From positions 1,378,936-1,442,935 of the forward strand of contig NZ_GG657738.1 of NCBI RefSeq assembly GCF_000158815.1: DNA of 64,000 nucleotides, given 5' to 3'. The stretch is from Micromonospora sp. ATCC 39149. Its GTDB lineage: Bacteria > Actinomycetota > Actinomycetes > Mycobacteriales > Micromonosporaceae. How positions within the stretch are numbered: the first letter of the stretch is position 1; the number at the start of each line of letters is the position of its first letter. The notes beneath the pieces were generated by a model. The model ran no database searches. It saw only the letters and a program-made list of their open reading frames with translations, and was not told the DNA's origin. Positions 40,062 to 50,823 of the stretch are shown here, piece after piece. A program made the translations under genes and the position numbers.

Positions 40062-40823
40062 ATGGATCTGGGACTCACCGACCGGGTGTACGTGCTGACC
40101 GGGGCCTCGCGCGGGCTGGGCTTCGCCACCGCCGAGTGCCTCGTCGCCGACGGGGCCCGGGTGGTCGTCTCCGCCCGCGCACCCGAGCAGGTGGCCGAGG
40201 CGGTGCAGCGGCTCGGCGGCCCGCAGCGGGCGATCGGGCTGGCCGCCGACCTCCGCGACCCGGCCACGCCGCCGCGGCTGGTCGCCGCCGCCCGGGAACA
40301 CTTCGGCCGGCTCGACGGCGCGCTGGTCTCGGTCGGCGGCCCGCCGCCGGGCACCGCCGCCGGGGCGACCGACGCGCAGTGGCGGGAGTCCTTCGAGACC
40401 GTCTTCCTCGGCACCGTCCGCACCGCCCGGACGGTCGCCGCCGCGCTGACCGACGGCGGCGCGATCGGGCTGGTCCTGTCCACCTCGGCCCGCAGTCCGC
40501 TTGCCGGGCTGGGCATCTCCAACGGGCTGCGCCCCGGCCTGGCCGGGGTGGCCAAGGACATGGCCGACGAGTACGGCCCGCGCGGCGTCCGGGTCGTCGG
40601 GCTGCTCCCGGGGCGGATCATGACGGACCGCAACCGGCAGCTCCTGGCCGCCACCGGGGACGCCGAGCGGGCCCGGGCCGAGGCCGAGGCCGGGATCCCG
40701 CTGCGCCGCATCGGCGAGCCCGCCGAGTTCGGCCGGGTCGCCGCGTTCGTCCTCTCCCCCGCCGCCGGATACCTGACCGGGATCAATCTCCCGGTCGACG
40801 GCGGCGCGCTGCGCGGCCTGTGA
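40062..40823 (+). CDS. short-chain dehydrogenase/reductase
   Basis: 253 residues. A Rossmann nucleotide-binding TGASRGLG motif is at residues 14-21, with the catalytic-region Ser in LSTSARSP. Where the classical YxxxK should be, the sequence reads SNGLRPGLAGVAK, so Asn replaces the Tyr although Lys is retained. This is a divergent SDR subgroup (FabG-like annotation is common). The C-terminal SPAAGYLTGINLPVDGG is classical. Substrate unknown. It is co-transcribed with mug, whose ATG overlaps the SDR stop (TGATG). Confidence 0.85.
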   Translation: MDLGLTDRVYVLTGASRGLGFATAECLVADGARVVVSARAPEQVAEAVQRLGGPQRAIGLAADLRDPATPPRLVAAAREHFGRLDGALVSVGGPPPGTAAGATDAQWRESFETVFLGTVRTARTVAAALTDGGAIGLVLSTSARSPLAGLGISNGLRPGLAGVAKDMADEYGPRGVRVVGLLPGRIMTDRNRQLLAATGDAERARAEAEAGIPLRRIGEPAEFGRVAAFVLSPAAGYLTGINLPVDGGALRGL

Positions 40824-41467
40824 TGGCCGCCCCCGGAGGCGGCCCGGCCTTCCCGCCGGTCGGCGCCGGGCCAGGGCTTCCGCGCCCGTCCAGACAGGGG
40901 CCGTCGGGGGGCCGCCAGCGCCGGCCGACGCGCGAGGAGCTGGCCGCAGCGGCGGACCGGACCATCCCGGACGTCATCGGGCCGGGGCTGGCCGTGCTCT
41001 TCGTCGGAATCAACCCCGGGCTCTGGTCGGCGGCCACCGGCTGGCACTTCGCCCGGCCGGGCAACCGGTTCTGGCCGGCGCTGCACCGGGGCGGCTTCAC
41101 CCCCCGCCAGCTACACCCGAGCGAGCAGGACGCGCTGCCCGGCTACGGGCTCGGCATCACCAACATGGTGGCGCGGGCCAGCGCCCGGGCCGACGAACTG
41201 ACCGCCGCCGAGCTGGTCGACGGGGCGGCGATCCTGACGGCGAAGGTGCGCCGGCACCGCCCGGCGTGGGTGGCGGTGGTCGGGGTGACCGCGTACCGGA
41301 TCGGCTTCGGTCGGCCGAAGGCCGCCTTCGGCCCACAGCCGGAGCTGCTCGGCGACGCCCGGCTGTGGGTGCTGCCCAACCCGAGCGGGCTGAACGCCCA
41401 CTTCACCGCCGAGACGCTGGGCGCGGCGTTCGGCGAGCTGCGCGCCGCCAGCGCCGCCCCGGCCTGA
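40823..41467 (+). CDS. mug: G/U mismatch-specific DNA glycosylase
   Basis: 214 residues. Motif I GINPGL, followed by SAATGWHFARPGNRFW, and motif II NPSGLNAHF mark the MUG branch of uracil-DNA glycosylases. It excises uracil or ethenocytosine opposite guanine in base-excision repair. A Pro/Gly/Arg-rich N-terminal extension of about 45 residues precedes the catalytic domain. The high-GC genome makes cytosine-deamination repair relevant. It overlaps the SDR stop by one base and converges on the ABC exporter 34 bases away. Confidence 0.93.
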   Translation: MAAPGGGPAFPPVGAGPGLPRPSRQGPSGGRQRRPTREELAAAADRTIPDVIGPGLAVLFVGINPGLWSAATGWHFARPGNRFWPALHRGGFTPRQLHPSEQDALPGYGLGITNMVARASARADELTAAELVDGAAILTAKVRRHRPAWVAVVGVTAYRIGFGRPKAAFGPQPELLGDARLWVLPNPSGLNAHFTAETLGAAFGELRAASAAPA

Positions 41468-41501
41468 GCGGGGCCGGGCCGGCGGGCCGCCGCCCGACCG
41501 G

Positions 41502-43481
41502 TCAGTTCGCGGCGGCCGGCGGCAGCGCCTCGTCGGCGACGTAGCTGGCCATCGGCATCGTGATGATCTTTTCGGCGCCGGTCGCGTCCACGTACGGGGT
41601 GGGCGAGTCGGCCACCGCGAACTGGGTGCGGTACAGCTCGGCATAGAGGCCGCCGACGGCGACCAGCTCCTCGTGCCGGCCCCGCTCGACGATCCGCCCC
41701 TCGTCGAGGACGAGGATCTGGTCGGCGTCGCGGACGGTGGAGAGCCGGTGGGCGATCACCAGCGCCGTACGCCCCGTCAGCGCCACCGCCAACGCCCGCT
41801 GCACCGCCGCCTCGCTCTCCGAGTCCAGGTGCGCGGTCGCCTCGTCGAGGATCACGATCGACGGGGCCTTGAGCAGCAGCCGGGCGATCGCGATGCGTTG
41901 CTTCTCTCCGCCGGAGAAGCGGTAGCCCCGCTCGCCGACGGTCGTGTCGAGCCCGTCGGGCAGGGACCGGACCAGGTCGGCGACCTGCGCGCCGGCGAGC
42001 GCGGCCCAGATCTCGTCGTCGGTGGCATCCGGCTTGGCGTAGCGCAGGTTCTCGGCGATCGTCTCGTGGAACAGGTGGGAGTCCTGGGTGACCATGCCGA
42101 TCTCGTCGCGCAGCGAGGCGAGCGTGGCGTCCCGGACGTCGACGCCGCCGACCAGCACCTGACCGTCGGTGACGTCGTACACCCGGGGGATCAGCATGGA
42201 CAGGGTGGACTTGCCCGCACCCGACGGACCGACCAGGGCGATCATCTGCCCCGGCTCGACGGCGAACGAGACCCCCCGCAGCACCGGCTCGTTGACGGTG
42301 CGGTCGAGGGTGGTGACCTCCTCCAGCGAGGCCAGCGACACCTCGGCGGCGGCCGGGTAGCGGAACCGGACCTCGCGGAACTCCACCCGGCCGTTGCCGC
42401 GCGGCACGGCCACGGCACCCGGCTTCTCCGCGATGCCGGGGCGCAGGTCGAGCACCTCGAAGACCCGGTCGAAGGAGACCAGCGCGCTCATCACGTCCAC
42501 CCGGACGTTGGACAGCGCGGTCAGCGGACCGTACAGCCGGGTGAGCAGCAGGGCGAGGGTGACCACGGTGCCGGCGCTGACGCTGCCGGTGACCGCGAGC
42601 CAGCCGCCGAGGCCGTAGGTGAGCGCCTGGGCCAGGGAGGCGACCAGCAGCATCGCCACGAAGAACGTCCGCGAGTACATCGCGGACTGGATGCCGATGT
42701 CGCGGACCCGCTCGGCCCGGCCGGCGAACCGGCGGGCCTCCACCTCGGGCGCGCCGAAGAGCTTGACCAGCAGCGCCCCGGCCACCCCGAACCGCTCGGT
42801 CATCGTGGCGTTCATGTTGGCGTTCAGGTTGTACGACTCGCGGGTGATCTCGGCCAGCCGCCGGCCGACCCGGCGGGCCGGGACGATGAAGATCGGCAGC
42901 AGGACCAGCGACAGCACGGTGATCTGCCAGGAGAGGGTGAGCATCACCACGGTGGTGAGCACGAGCTGGATGACGTTGCTGACCACCCCGGACAGGGTGG
43001 AGGTGAACGCCCGCTGCGCGCCCATCACGTCGTTGTTGAGCCGGCTGACCAGCGCGCCGGTCTGGGTGCGGGTGAAGAACTGCAGCGGCATCCGCTGGAC
43101 GTGGTCGTAGACCCGGGTCCGCAGGTCGAGGATGATCCCCTCGCCGATGCGCGCCGAGTACCACCGCTGCGCCAGCGAGAACAGCGCGTCGGCGACCGCG
43201 AGGGCGGCGATGACCAGGGCGAGACGGACCACGGTCGACCCGGCCTCCGCGCCGCCCCGGCTGATCGCGTTGATCACGTCGCCGGCGAGCACCGGGGTGG
43301 CGACGCCGATCACCGCGGCGATCACCACCGTGACCAGGAAGACGACGATGTCCCGCCGGTAGGGGTGGGCGAACTCGACGATCCGCCGGGCGGTGCCGCG
43401 GCTGAGCCGGTGGGCGGAGACTTCGTCCTGGTTACGCATCGACCGGATCATGCTCCAGCCGGCCATCCCGCCGTCGGACAT
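41502..43481 (-). CDS. ABC exporter (fused permease and ATPase)
   Basis: 659 residues. Six transmembrane helices (about 30-330) form a type I exporter domain. The ATPase has Walker A GPSGAGKST near 419, signature FSGGEKQR near 522, Walker B IVILDEATAHLD near 545 and H-loop IAHRLST. The C-terminal tail of about 25 residues is not family-typical. A homodimer would extrude lipid, drug or peptide. ATG 43481 was chosen over the GTG one codon earlier because GGAGGT is 8 bases away. Single gene; substrate unknown. Confidence 0.92.
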   Translation of the reverse strand: MSDGGMAGWSMIRSMRNQDEVSAHRLSRGTARRIVEFAHPYRRDIVVFLVTVVIAAVIGVATPVLAGDVINAISRGGAEAGSTVVRLALVIAALAVADALFSLAQRWYSARIGEGIILDLRTRVYDHVQRMPLQFFTRTQTGALVSRLNNDVMGAQRAFTSTLSGVVSNVIQLVLTTVVMLTLSWQITVLSLVLLPIFIVPARRVGRRLAEITRESYNLNANMNATMTERFGVAGALLVKLFGAPEVEARRFAGRAERVRDIGIQSAMYSRTFFVAMLLVASLAQALTYGLGGWLAVTGSVSAGTVVTLALLLTRLYGPLTALSNVRVDVMSALVSFDRVFEVLDLRPGIAEKPGAVAVPRGNGRVEFREVRFRYPAAAEVSLASLEEVTTLDRTVNEPVLRGVSFAVEPGQMIALVGPSGAGKSTLSMLIPRVYDVTDGQVLVGGVDVRDATLASLRDEIGMVTQDSHLFHETIAENLRYAKPDATDDEIWAALAGAQVADLVRSLPDGLDTTVGERGYRFSGGEKQRIAIARLLLKAPSIVILDEATAHLDSESEAAVQRALAVALTGRTALVIAHRLSTVRDADQILVLDEGRIVERGRHEELVAVGGLYAELYRTQFAVADSPTPYVDATGAEKIITMPMASYVADEALPPAAAN

Positions 43482-43607
43482 CACGCGTCACCTCCGGGGT
43501 CGTGGTCGGCTCGGGCCGTCAGGTCGATTGTCCCGACGAGTACGACAACCTTGGCGGTAAGCCGGTTCTTCCCGAAGAATCCTTACCCGCACCCCTCGGA
43601 CGGGTGG

Positions 43608-44375
43608 CTACTCTCCCCGGCCGGCGAGGTCGCGGAGCCGGCGGGTCTGGGCCTCGCGCTCGGCTCGCTGCTGCTCGGCGTGGGACCGGCCGGCGGCACC
43701 GGCGAGCAGCGCCTTGATCTCCACCACCGCGTCCCGGGGATGGGCAAGCAGCCCAGCGGTCAGGTCACGCACCGCGCCGTCCAACTCGGCGTTCGGCACC
43801 ACCAGGGTGGCCAGGCCCAGCCGGTCGGCCTCGGCGGCGTCCATCCGCCGGCCGGTGGCGCAGATCTCGAGGGCGCGGGCGTAGCCGACCAGCTCGACCA
43901 GGCGTTTCGTGCCGGCCAGGTCGGGAACCAGGCCGAGGGTCACCTCGGCCATGGAGAGTCTGGCGTCGGCCGCCAGCACCCGCAGGTCGCAGGCGAGCGC
44001 GAGCTGGAAGCCGGCGCCGATGGCGTGGCCCTGCACGGCCGCCACCGAAACGACGTCGGGCCGGTGCAGCCAGGTGAAACCGCCCTGGAACTCGGCGATC
44101 CGGTCGGCGCACTCCTGCTCGGGCAGGGTTGCCAGCTCGGCGAAGGAACCGGGGCCGGAGGCACCGGCCACCGACAGGTCGAGGCCGGCGGAGAACGCCC
44201 GCCCCTCGCCACGAACGACGACGACACGCACATCACCGGGCAGGTCCCGGGAGAAGTCGGCCATCGCACGCCACATCGCCGGGGTCTGGGCGTTGAGCAC
44301 GTCGGGCCGGCACAGTGTCACGGTCGCCACCGGCCCGTCGCAGTCGAGTCGCACCCCGACCGCCCCGGGGGTCAC
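43608..44375 (-). CDS. enoyl-CoA hydratase/isomerase family protein (EchA-like)
   Basis: 255 residues from a GTG. Crotonase motifs: FSAGLDLS near 62, oxyanion-hole GHAIGAGFQLALACD near 120, AEVTLGLVPDLAGTKRL near 145 with one catalytic Glu (in AEV). The second Glu found in true enoyl-CoA hydratases is an Asp in VPDLAG. It hydrates or isomerises enoyl-CoA thioesters in fatty-acid degradation. It lies near the HTH gene and the ABC-F gene, an order that resembles echA12-Rv1473-Rv1473A in Mycobacterium as I recall it. Confidence 0.88.
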   Translation of the reverse strand: MTPGAVGVRLDCDGPVATVTLCRPDVLNAQTPAMWRAMADFSRDLPGDVRVVVVRGEGRAFSAGLDLSVAGASGPGSFAELATLPEQECADRIAEFQGGFTWLHRPDVVSVAAVQGHAIGAGFQLALACDLRVLAADARLSMAEVTLGLVPDLAGTKRLVELVGYARALEICATGRRMDAAEADRLGLATLVVPNAELDGAVRDLTAGLLAHPRDAVVEIKALLAGAAGRSHAEQQRAEREAQTRRLRDLAGRGE

Positions 44376-44421
44376 CGGGCGGCCCGGGGGACGGCGCTAG
44401 TGAACGACGTCGGTGGGCGGG

Positions 44422-44649
44422 TCACGCCTTCTTGCGGCGCCGGGCACCGCCGCGCTGACGCAGCTGCACCCCGGACTCGGTGAGCACCCGGTGGATGAAC
44501 CCGTAGGAACGGCCGGTGGAGGCCGCGAGCGCCCGGATGCTCTCTCCGCCGGTGTACCGCTTTACCAGGTCCTTGGCGAGCGTCTGACGCTCGGCTCCGA
44601 CGATCCGGCGACCCTTCTCAGTGCTGGTGGCTGTGCCAGTGGCTGCCAT
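44422..44649 (-). CDS. small helix-turn-helix DNA-binding protein
   Basis: 75 residues, starting MAATGTATSTEKGRRI. A compact HTH (GGESIRALAASTGRSYGFIHRVL) is flanked by a basic C-terminus (RGGARRRKKA). It is among the most conserved small proteins in actinobacteria and, from memory, corresponds to the small regulator next to ABC-F in Mycobacterium (Rv1473A). It may act as a nucleoid or local regulator; no target is evident. A 659-base region without a gene follows towards the ABC-F gene. Confidence 0.85.
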   Translation of the reverse strand: MAATGTATSTEKGRRIVGAERQTLAKDLVKRYTGGESIRALAASTGRSYGFIHRVLTESGVQLRQRGGARRRKKA

Positions 44650-45308
44650 GCTGAATCCTCACGTCCCAGACTGTGCGGTTCGATACGGTCCCACCTATTA
44701 GACCGCCTCGAACGATCATGCGCCAGATATCAACTATTCGCCAACCGACACGCTATGCAGTGTCGACTACCCGATAGGGTGACGTCGGCCGGTCGCCGGA
44801 CCCCCTTCGGACCGGGCCGGGCCGGGCCGGCGCGGCGGCCGTACCCTGCCTGGCGTAACCCACCTGATCGCGGCCGCCGGCGCGGCGTTGGTGCAGCGCG
44901 GCCGGGAACAGGCCGAGCAGCCCGGTCCACGGGTCGGGCACCACGAGCAGCCCGGCGGCGACCACCACGGCGACCAGGCCGCGGTGGCCAGGTACTGCCC
45001 GGCGGCGTTGTGGTAGACGGGCGGCCATCCCGCTGCGGTCCGGCTGGTCGGCCGGATCGGCCACTGGCTGACACCGGCGGTACCCGTCGCGATCGGGGTG
45101 CTGATCCTGACCCGTTCGGGGGTCCTCGCCCGCCCGAGCCGTGCTCACCCGAACGCGCCCGCGCTGCTCACCCGTGCCCGTGCTCGCTGGTGCTCACCTT
45201 GCGCCGTGCTGGCCCGGGCACGCCGAGCGGAGAGTGACGCCGCGCCGCAAAAGACGCGGAAATTCGCATTCCGCCCGGGTCCTCGGCGATTTGCGGCCCG
45301 ACTGACGG
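44650..45308. other. gene-poor region between the HTH gene and the ABC-F gene
   Basis: Several open frames cross 44730-45150, but none has a ribosome-binding site, a recognisable family or sustained coding character. One minus-strand frame contains a hydrophobic stretch (LVAVVVAAGLLVV) that may be the relic of a membrane protein. 45120-45220 holds imperfect GCTCACC repeats. I see no RNA gene. Confidence 0.5.
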
Positions 45309-46913
<1,605 letters not shown>

Positions 46914-47157
46914 GTCGGGGACTCGCTCTCGGGGTCTGGAAGGGCTGACTCAGGGCACGCGAAAGCGCCGGCGGGTCGGTGGTTCCCGTCGGCGCGGGGC
47001 GGTTCAGCCTTCGCAGAGCAGCACGGGACAAGTGTACCGGGCCGTCCCGCGCGCGCCGCCCGGATTACCAGTCAAGATCATCGGGTACGGATCCGTCGTC
47101 CGGACCCGGTCCGGTACCGCAACCACCAGACGTGACGAATCGGTGATCGGGGTCAAC

Positions 47158-48075
47158 ATGGAGCTGAACGAGAACGCGCGGATCGACACCAGCCAGGTGG
47201 ACGACCGGCGGGGATCCGGCGGAGGCGGCGGCCTGGGCGGCATACCCATTCCGATCGGCGGCGGGCGCGGCGGCATCGTCGGCATCGTCGTCGCGGTGCT
47301 GGTCGCCCTGGTGGGTGGCGGATTCGGCCTGAACGCGGCCACCAACGGCGGCGGCGCCGAGCAGGGCGACAACACCTCGCTGGAGCAGAGGTGCTCCGCC
47401 GACGACGCGCTCAAGCAGCTCGACTGCCGCAACACCCTGTACGTCAACTCGATCCAGGCGTACTGGCGCACCGCCCTGCCGGAGGCCTTCGGCGAGCAGT
47501 ACCAGCCGTCGAGGACGGTCTTCTTCAGCCAGGGCGTCAACACCGCCTGTGGCCAGGCCGACTCCGGCGTCGGGCCGTTCTACTGCCCGGCCGACGACCT
47601 GGTCTACATCGACCTGACCTTCTACAACCTGCTCGCCGACCAGCTCGGGGCACAGGGCGAGTTCGCCCAGCCGTACGTGCTGGCCCACGAGTACGGCCAC
47701 CACGTGCAGGACCTGCTCGGCACCGAGGCGCAGATGCGCCGCCAGCAGCAGCGCGACCCGGACAACGCCAACGCGCTGTCGGTGAAGCTGGAACTCCAGG
47801 CCGACTGCTACGCCGGGACCTGGGCGAAGAACGCCACCGGCACCGCCGACGAATCCGGGCAGAAGATCTTCAAGAGCATCTCGGAGCAGGACATCGCGCA
47901 GGCGATCGACACCGCCGAGAAGATCGGTGACGACGCCATCCAGCAGCGCTCGGGCCGCCCGGTCAACCCGGACGAGTTCACCCACGGCACATCCGAGCAG
48001 CGCCGGCAGTGGTTCGCCAAGGGGTACAACACCGGCGACCCGAAGCAGTGCGACACCTTCGCCAGCACCCTCTGA
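47158..48075 (+). CDS. neutral zinc metallopeptidase (YpfJ/KPN_02809 family)
   Basis: 305 residues. A short cytoplasmic N-terminus with a Gly-rich stretch (about 18-35) precedes one transmembrane segment (about 38-60). Then comes the catalytic domain with HEYGHH near residue 177 and a downstream Glu in ELQADCYAG. Cys pairs are present (CSADD...CRN, ACGQ...YCPA). It is probably displayed on the outer side. The ATG at 47158 begins MELNENARIDTSQ; the ribosome-binding site is weak. The gene is alone between the ABC-F gene (divergent) and acVLRF1 (convergent). Confidence 0.9.
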   Translation: MELNENARIDTSQVDDRRGSGGGGGLGGIPIPIGGGRGGIVGIVVAVLVALVGGGFGLNAATNGGGAEQGDNTSLEQRCSADDALKQLDCRNTLYVNSIQAYWRTALPEAFGEQYQPSRTVFFSQGVNTACGQADSGVGPFYCPADDLVYIDLTFYNLLADQLGAQGEFAQPYVLAHEYGHHVQDLLGTEAQMRRQQQRDPDNANALSVKLELQADCYAGTWAKNATGTADESGQKIFKSISEQDIAQAIDTAEKIGDDAIQQRSGRPVNPDEFTHGTSEQRRQWFAKGYNTGDPKQCDTFASTL

Positions 48076-48150
48076 CCCGCCCCACCCACCCCCTGCACCA
48101 CCCCCGTCGTGTTCACCCCGCCCGCCTGCTGCTGGCAGTGGGCCGCGACG

Positions 48151-48211
48151 TGATGATCAGGAGATCCGCGTCATCTTCGATCACCAACCTGGCGCGAATC
48201 TGTTGATCAAC
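48151..48211. repeat. GATC-rich palindromic patch between convergent genes
   Basis: Contains TGATGATCA-like pieces and the perfect palindrome GTTGATCAAC (48202-48211), which overlaps the acVLRF1 stop. It may be a dispersed palindromic element or a shared terminator. I see no long perfect stem. Confidence 0.3.
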
Positions 48212-48860
48212 CTTCCGAAGGGTCGCGGATGAGAATGTGGACGGCGCGGGCGGATGCCACTGCGGCAAGCAGCACGGCGTGGCGGGGTTCGGGGACGTCG
48301 AGGAGGCGTTCGGCGCGCAGCGCGGCGAGCGGGGCGAGCCGCCGATCGGCCAACACGATGTCCACCGCCCGCCGGTCGCCGCCGCAGACCAACACCGCCA
48401 GGTCGGCCGCCTCCGGCAGCAGCAGCCGGACGGCCAGGTCGACCGCATCGCCGAGGGCCGCCTTCGCCTGGTTGTCCCGCCGCCGGGCGAAGCGCTGCTG
48501 GGACCAGCCGCCCGCGGCGGTGCGGCCCTGCACGTAGCGGCTGTCCACCTTGGAGACGACCAGCTTCTCGCCCTCGGCGACCCCGACAGCCACCGCCCCC
48601 TTGCGGGCGAGCAGCAGACCGATGCGGCGCGAAGCGCGGGCGGCGGCCACGAAACCGGGTACGTCGGCCGCGGACGGCGCGCCCGGCGGGGTGTGCAGTT
48701 CGGCGGTGGCCCCATCCGGGGCGGTGAGCAGCAGGCCGTACTCCCACACCGTCGTGGTGGGCGGGCCGTGCCGGTCGGCGAAGCCGTCCACCCAGCGGTC
48801 GACGCGCGCCGGTGTCACCTCCACCCAACGCCCACCACCGGCCGCCGGCCTGCTGCTCAT
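48207..48860 (-). CDS. acVLRF1-type peptidyl-tRNA hydrolase / release factor-like protein
   Basis: 217 residues. The central motif, RYVQGRTAAGG followed by WSQQRFARRRDNQAKAA (about 107-135), is the signature of Vms1/eRF1-like domains, in which a conserved Gln takes the place of the release factor GGQ. Actinobacterial members (acVLRF1) are proposed to hydrolyse peptidyl-tRNA on split or stalled large subunits. Other features: VWEYGLLLTAPDGATAELHTPPG and a C-terminal RNase-L7Ae-like part with Leu/Ala-rich helices. No signal peptide. It converges on the metallopeptidase gene. Confidence 0.82.
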   Translation of the reverse strand: MSSRPAAGGGRWVEVTPARVDRWVDGFADRHGPPTTTVWEYGLLLTAPDGATAELHTPPGAPSAADVPGFVAAARASRRIGLLLARKGAVAVGVAEGEKLVVSKVDSRYVQGRTAAGGWSQQRFARRRDNQAKAALGDAVDLAVRLLLPEAADLAVLVCGGDRRAVDIVLADRRLAPLAALRAERLLDVPEPRHAVLLAAVASARAVHILIRDPSEG

Positions 48861-48936
48861 GGCCCCGAACCTACGGCACCGGCAGCCGGCCGTCGGCCCC
48901 GGTCCACCCGGACCGCACGGGACCTTGGACAGCTAC

Positions 48937-48982
48937 GGTCAGTGCCGACGAGCCGGCCCAGGTCAGTGCCGACGAGCCGGCC
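48937..48982. repeat. 24-bp tandem duplication upstream of acVLRF1
   Basis: A 22-base unit (GGTCAGTGCCGACGAGCC, then GGCC) occurs at 48937-48958 and again at 48961-48982. It lies between the acVLRF1 start and the LysE stop and probably arose by slippage. Confidence 0.7.
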
Positions 48983-49003
48983 AAGCCAGCACCAGCGGGC
49001 CGG

Positions 49004-49630
49004 TCAGGCGGTCAGCAGGACCGCGATGGCCAGCGCGGCGATAATCGCGCTGGACACCAGCCCCGTGACGCGGCGACCGCGCGGACCGGTGAGGGCCCGA
49101 CCAACCACGGTGCCACCACCGGCGACCAGTAGCTGCCAGCTTGCCGAGGCGAGGAAGGCACCGGCCACGAAGGCGACGGCCACCGCCGGGCCGGCCTCGG
49201 CACCGTCGTTGCCGGCGAGCACGAGCGCGGCGAAATAGACCATGGTGGCCGGGTTGAGCATGGTCAGCGCCAACAACCCCGCAAAGGCCCGAGCAGGGCT
49301 CTCCAGGCCGCGCCGCCGGCCGGACGCCCCACCCACCGGGCGGGGATGCAGCGCCTGCCACGCACCCCGCGCCGCCAGGGCGAGCAGCACCGCCGCCGCC
49401 ACCAGCCGCAGCGGCCCGGCGATCGGGGCGACCATTCCGGCCACCGCCGCCCCACCGAGGGTCGCCACGGCGGCATAGACACCGTCGGCGGTAGCCACCC
49501 CGAGAGCAGCGGCGGCACCGACGCGGAAGGAGGTCCGTGCGCTGAGCCCCATGATCAGCACGGCGATCGCGCCGACGGGCACGGCAACACCGTAGCCAGC
49601 GGCGAGGCCGGCCAGGAACGCCCCGGTCAC
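49004..49630 (-). CDS. LysE-family exporter
   Basis: 208 residues with six hydrophobic helices. The N-terminal GAFLAGLAAGYGVAVPVGAIAVLI carries the G-x-x-x-G-x-x-x-P-G/P pattern of the LysE/RhtB family. A middle loop with charged residues (LHPRPVGGASGRRRGLE) and NPATMVYFAAL are also typical. It probably exports amino acids or small solutes; substrate unknown. The GTG at 49630 is the start favoured by family length; upstream in-frame codons are low-complexity and have no clear ribosome-binding site. The region 49631-49927 holds the suf terminator and no gene. Confidence 0.75.
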   Translation of the reverse strand: MTGAFLAGLAAGYGVAVPVGAIAVLIMGLSARTSFRVGAAAALGVATADGVYAAVATLGGAAVAGMVAPIAGPLRLVAAAVLLALAARGAWQALHPRPVGGASGRRRGLESPARAFAGLLALTMLNPATMVYFAALVLAGNDGAEAGPAVAVAFVAGAFLASASWQLLVAGGGTVVGRALTGPRGRRVTGLVSSAIIAALAIAVLLTA

Positions 49631-49877
49631 GACGGTCGGGGCAGAACCGGGGCGGCCGGCAGCGCCGCCCGCTGTCGCCCGGCGGCCACGGCCGCGGCGA
49701 CAGGGGCGGGCTTCATCCGGCACGTCTCGATCACCCGCCCATCGTGGGCCCTCGCCCGCCGCCTGCCAACCGCATTTCCGCACACCGGGCCGGACCGGGC
49801 TGTAGTGGCATCAGACCTGACCGGAGGCCATTGCTTTCGTGATCGAGCGCGAGCTTGGGAAGCGGGAACGGGAACGG

Positions 49878-49914
49878 GTCGAGCGCGGCACCCGGTGACC
49901 GGGTGCCGCGCTCG
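49878..49914 (-). terminator. suf operon terminator
   Basis: A perfect 17-bp stem (49878-49894 with 49898-49914) with a 3-base loop, 14 bases beyond the sufT stop on the minus strand. Confidence 0.88.
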
Positions 49915-49927
49915 ATGGGAAAGAACG

Positions 49928-50353
49928 TCAGACGTTGAAGCCGAGGGAGCGGAGCTGGTCGCGCCCCTCGTCAGTGATCTTGTCGGGCCCCCACGGCGGC
50001 AGCCAGACCCAGTTGATCCGGATGTCGTTCACCAGTCCCCCGCCGGGGCCGGTGGTCAGCGCCTGCCGGGCCTGGTCCTCGATCACGTCGGTCAGCGGGC
50101 AGGCCGCCGAGGTCAGCGTCATGTCCAGGGTGGCCACGTTGTCGTCGTCGACGTGCACGCCGTACACCAGGCCGAGGTCGACCACGTTGATGCCCAGCTC
50201 GGGGTCGACGACGTCCTTCATCGCCTCCTCGACGTCGGCGACGGCGGCCTTGCCGCCGGTGGCCGACGAAGCCGCGCCCTCGGTGGTCGGCGTCGCGGCG
50301 TCGGTCGCCACGGCGCCGGTTTCCGGCGTCCCGGCGGTCTGGTCAGAACTCAT
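49928..50353 (-). CDS. sufT: SufT, DUF59/MIP18-family Fe-S assembly protein
   Basis: 141 residues. After an Ala/Thr-rich tail (about 1-35), the DUF59 domain reads VEEAMKDVVDPELGINVVDLGLVY and MTLTSAACPLTDVIED, with the conserved Cys in AACPL. SufT helps deliver Fe-S clusters in actinobacteria and firmicutes. The ATG at 50353 follows GGAGGTGAAGG and overlaps the sufU stop (ATGA). Last gene of the suf operon, just before its terminator. Confidence 0.92.
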   Translation of the reverse strand: MSSDQTAGTPETGAVATDAATPTTEGAASSATGGKAAVADVEEAMKDVVDPELGINVVDLGLVYGVHVDDDNVATLDMTLTSAACPLTDVIEDQARQALTTGPGGGLVNDIRINWVWLPPWGPDKITDEGRDQLRSLGFNV

Positions 50354-50823
50354 GCCTTCACCTCCGGGCTCACGCCCACCCCGGCGCGTGCCGTTGCGTC
50401 CTTGAACGCCATCCACGGCAGCAACGCGCACTTGACCCGGGCGGGGTAGCGCGCGACGCCCGCGAACGCCACCCCGTCACCGAGCACGTCCTCGTCCGGC
50501 GTGACCTGGCCACGGCCGGACATCAATTCGACGAACGCCTCGTGCACGGCGAACGCCTCCCCCACGCCCCGGCCGCGCAGCAGCTCGTGCAGCACGCTCG
50601 CCGACGCCTGGCTGATCGAGCAGCCCATGCCGTCGTACGAGATGTCGTGCAGCACGGTGCCGTCGGTGGCGACCCGGACGGTCACCTCGTCGCCGCAGGT
50701 CGGGTTGACGTGGTGCGCCTCGGCGACCCTGTCGGCTGGGTCGTCGGCGTCGCGCAGGCCACGGCCGTGGGGGCGCTTGTAGTGGTCCAGGATGATCTCC
50801 TGGTAGAGCTGGTCGAGCTGCAT
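50350..50823 (-). CDS. sufU: SufU zinc-dependent sulfur acceptor
   Basis: 157 residues. IscU-like fold with DHYKRPHGRG, HHVNPTCGDE (Cys), GCSISQASASVL (Cys) and VKCALLPW (Cys). These three Cys and a conserved Asp in CGDE bind zinc and accept persulfide from SufS. SufU activates SufS rather than serving as the scaffold (SufBCD does). Its ATG overlaps the sufS stop by one base and its stop overlaps sufT. Confidence 0.94.
   Translation of the reverse strand: MQLDQLYQEIILDHYKRPHGRGLRDADDPADRVAEAHHVNPTCGDEVTVRVATDGTVLHDISYDGMGCSISQASASVLHELLRGRGVGEAFAVHEAFVELMSGRGQVTPDEDVLGDGVAFAGVARYPARVKCALLPWMAFKDATARAGVGVSPEVKA

Noticed and set aside
44730..45150. Protein genes in the HTH / ABC-F gap
   Set aside because: Frames lack start signals and family similarity; one hydrophobic stretch is not enough.
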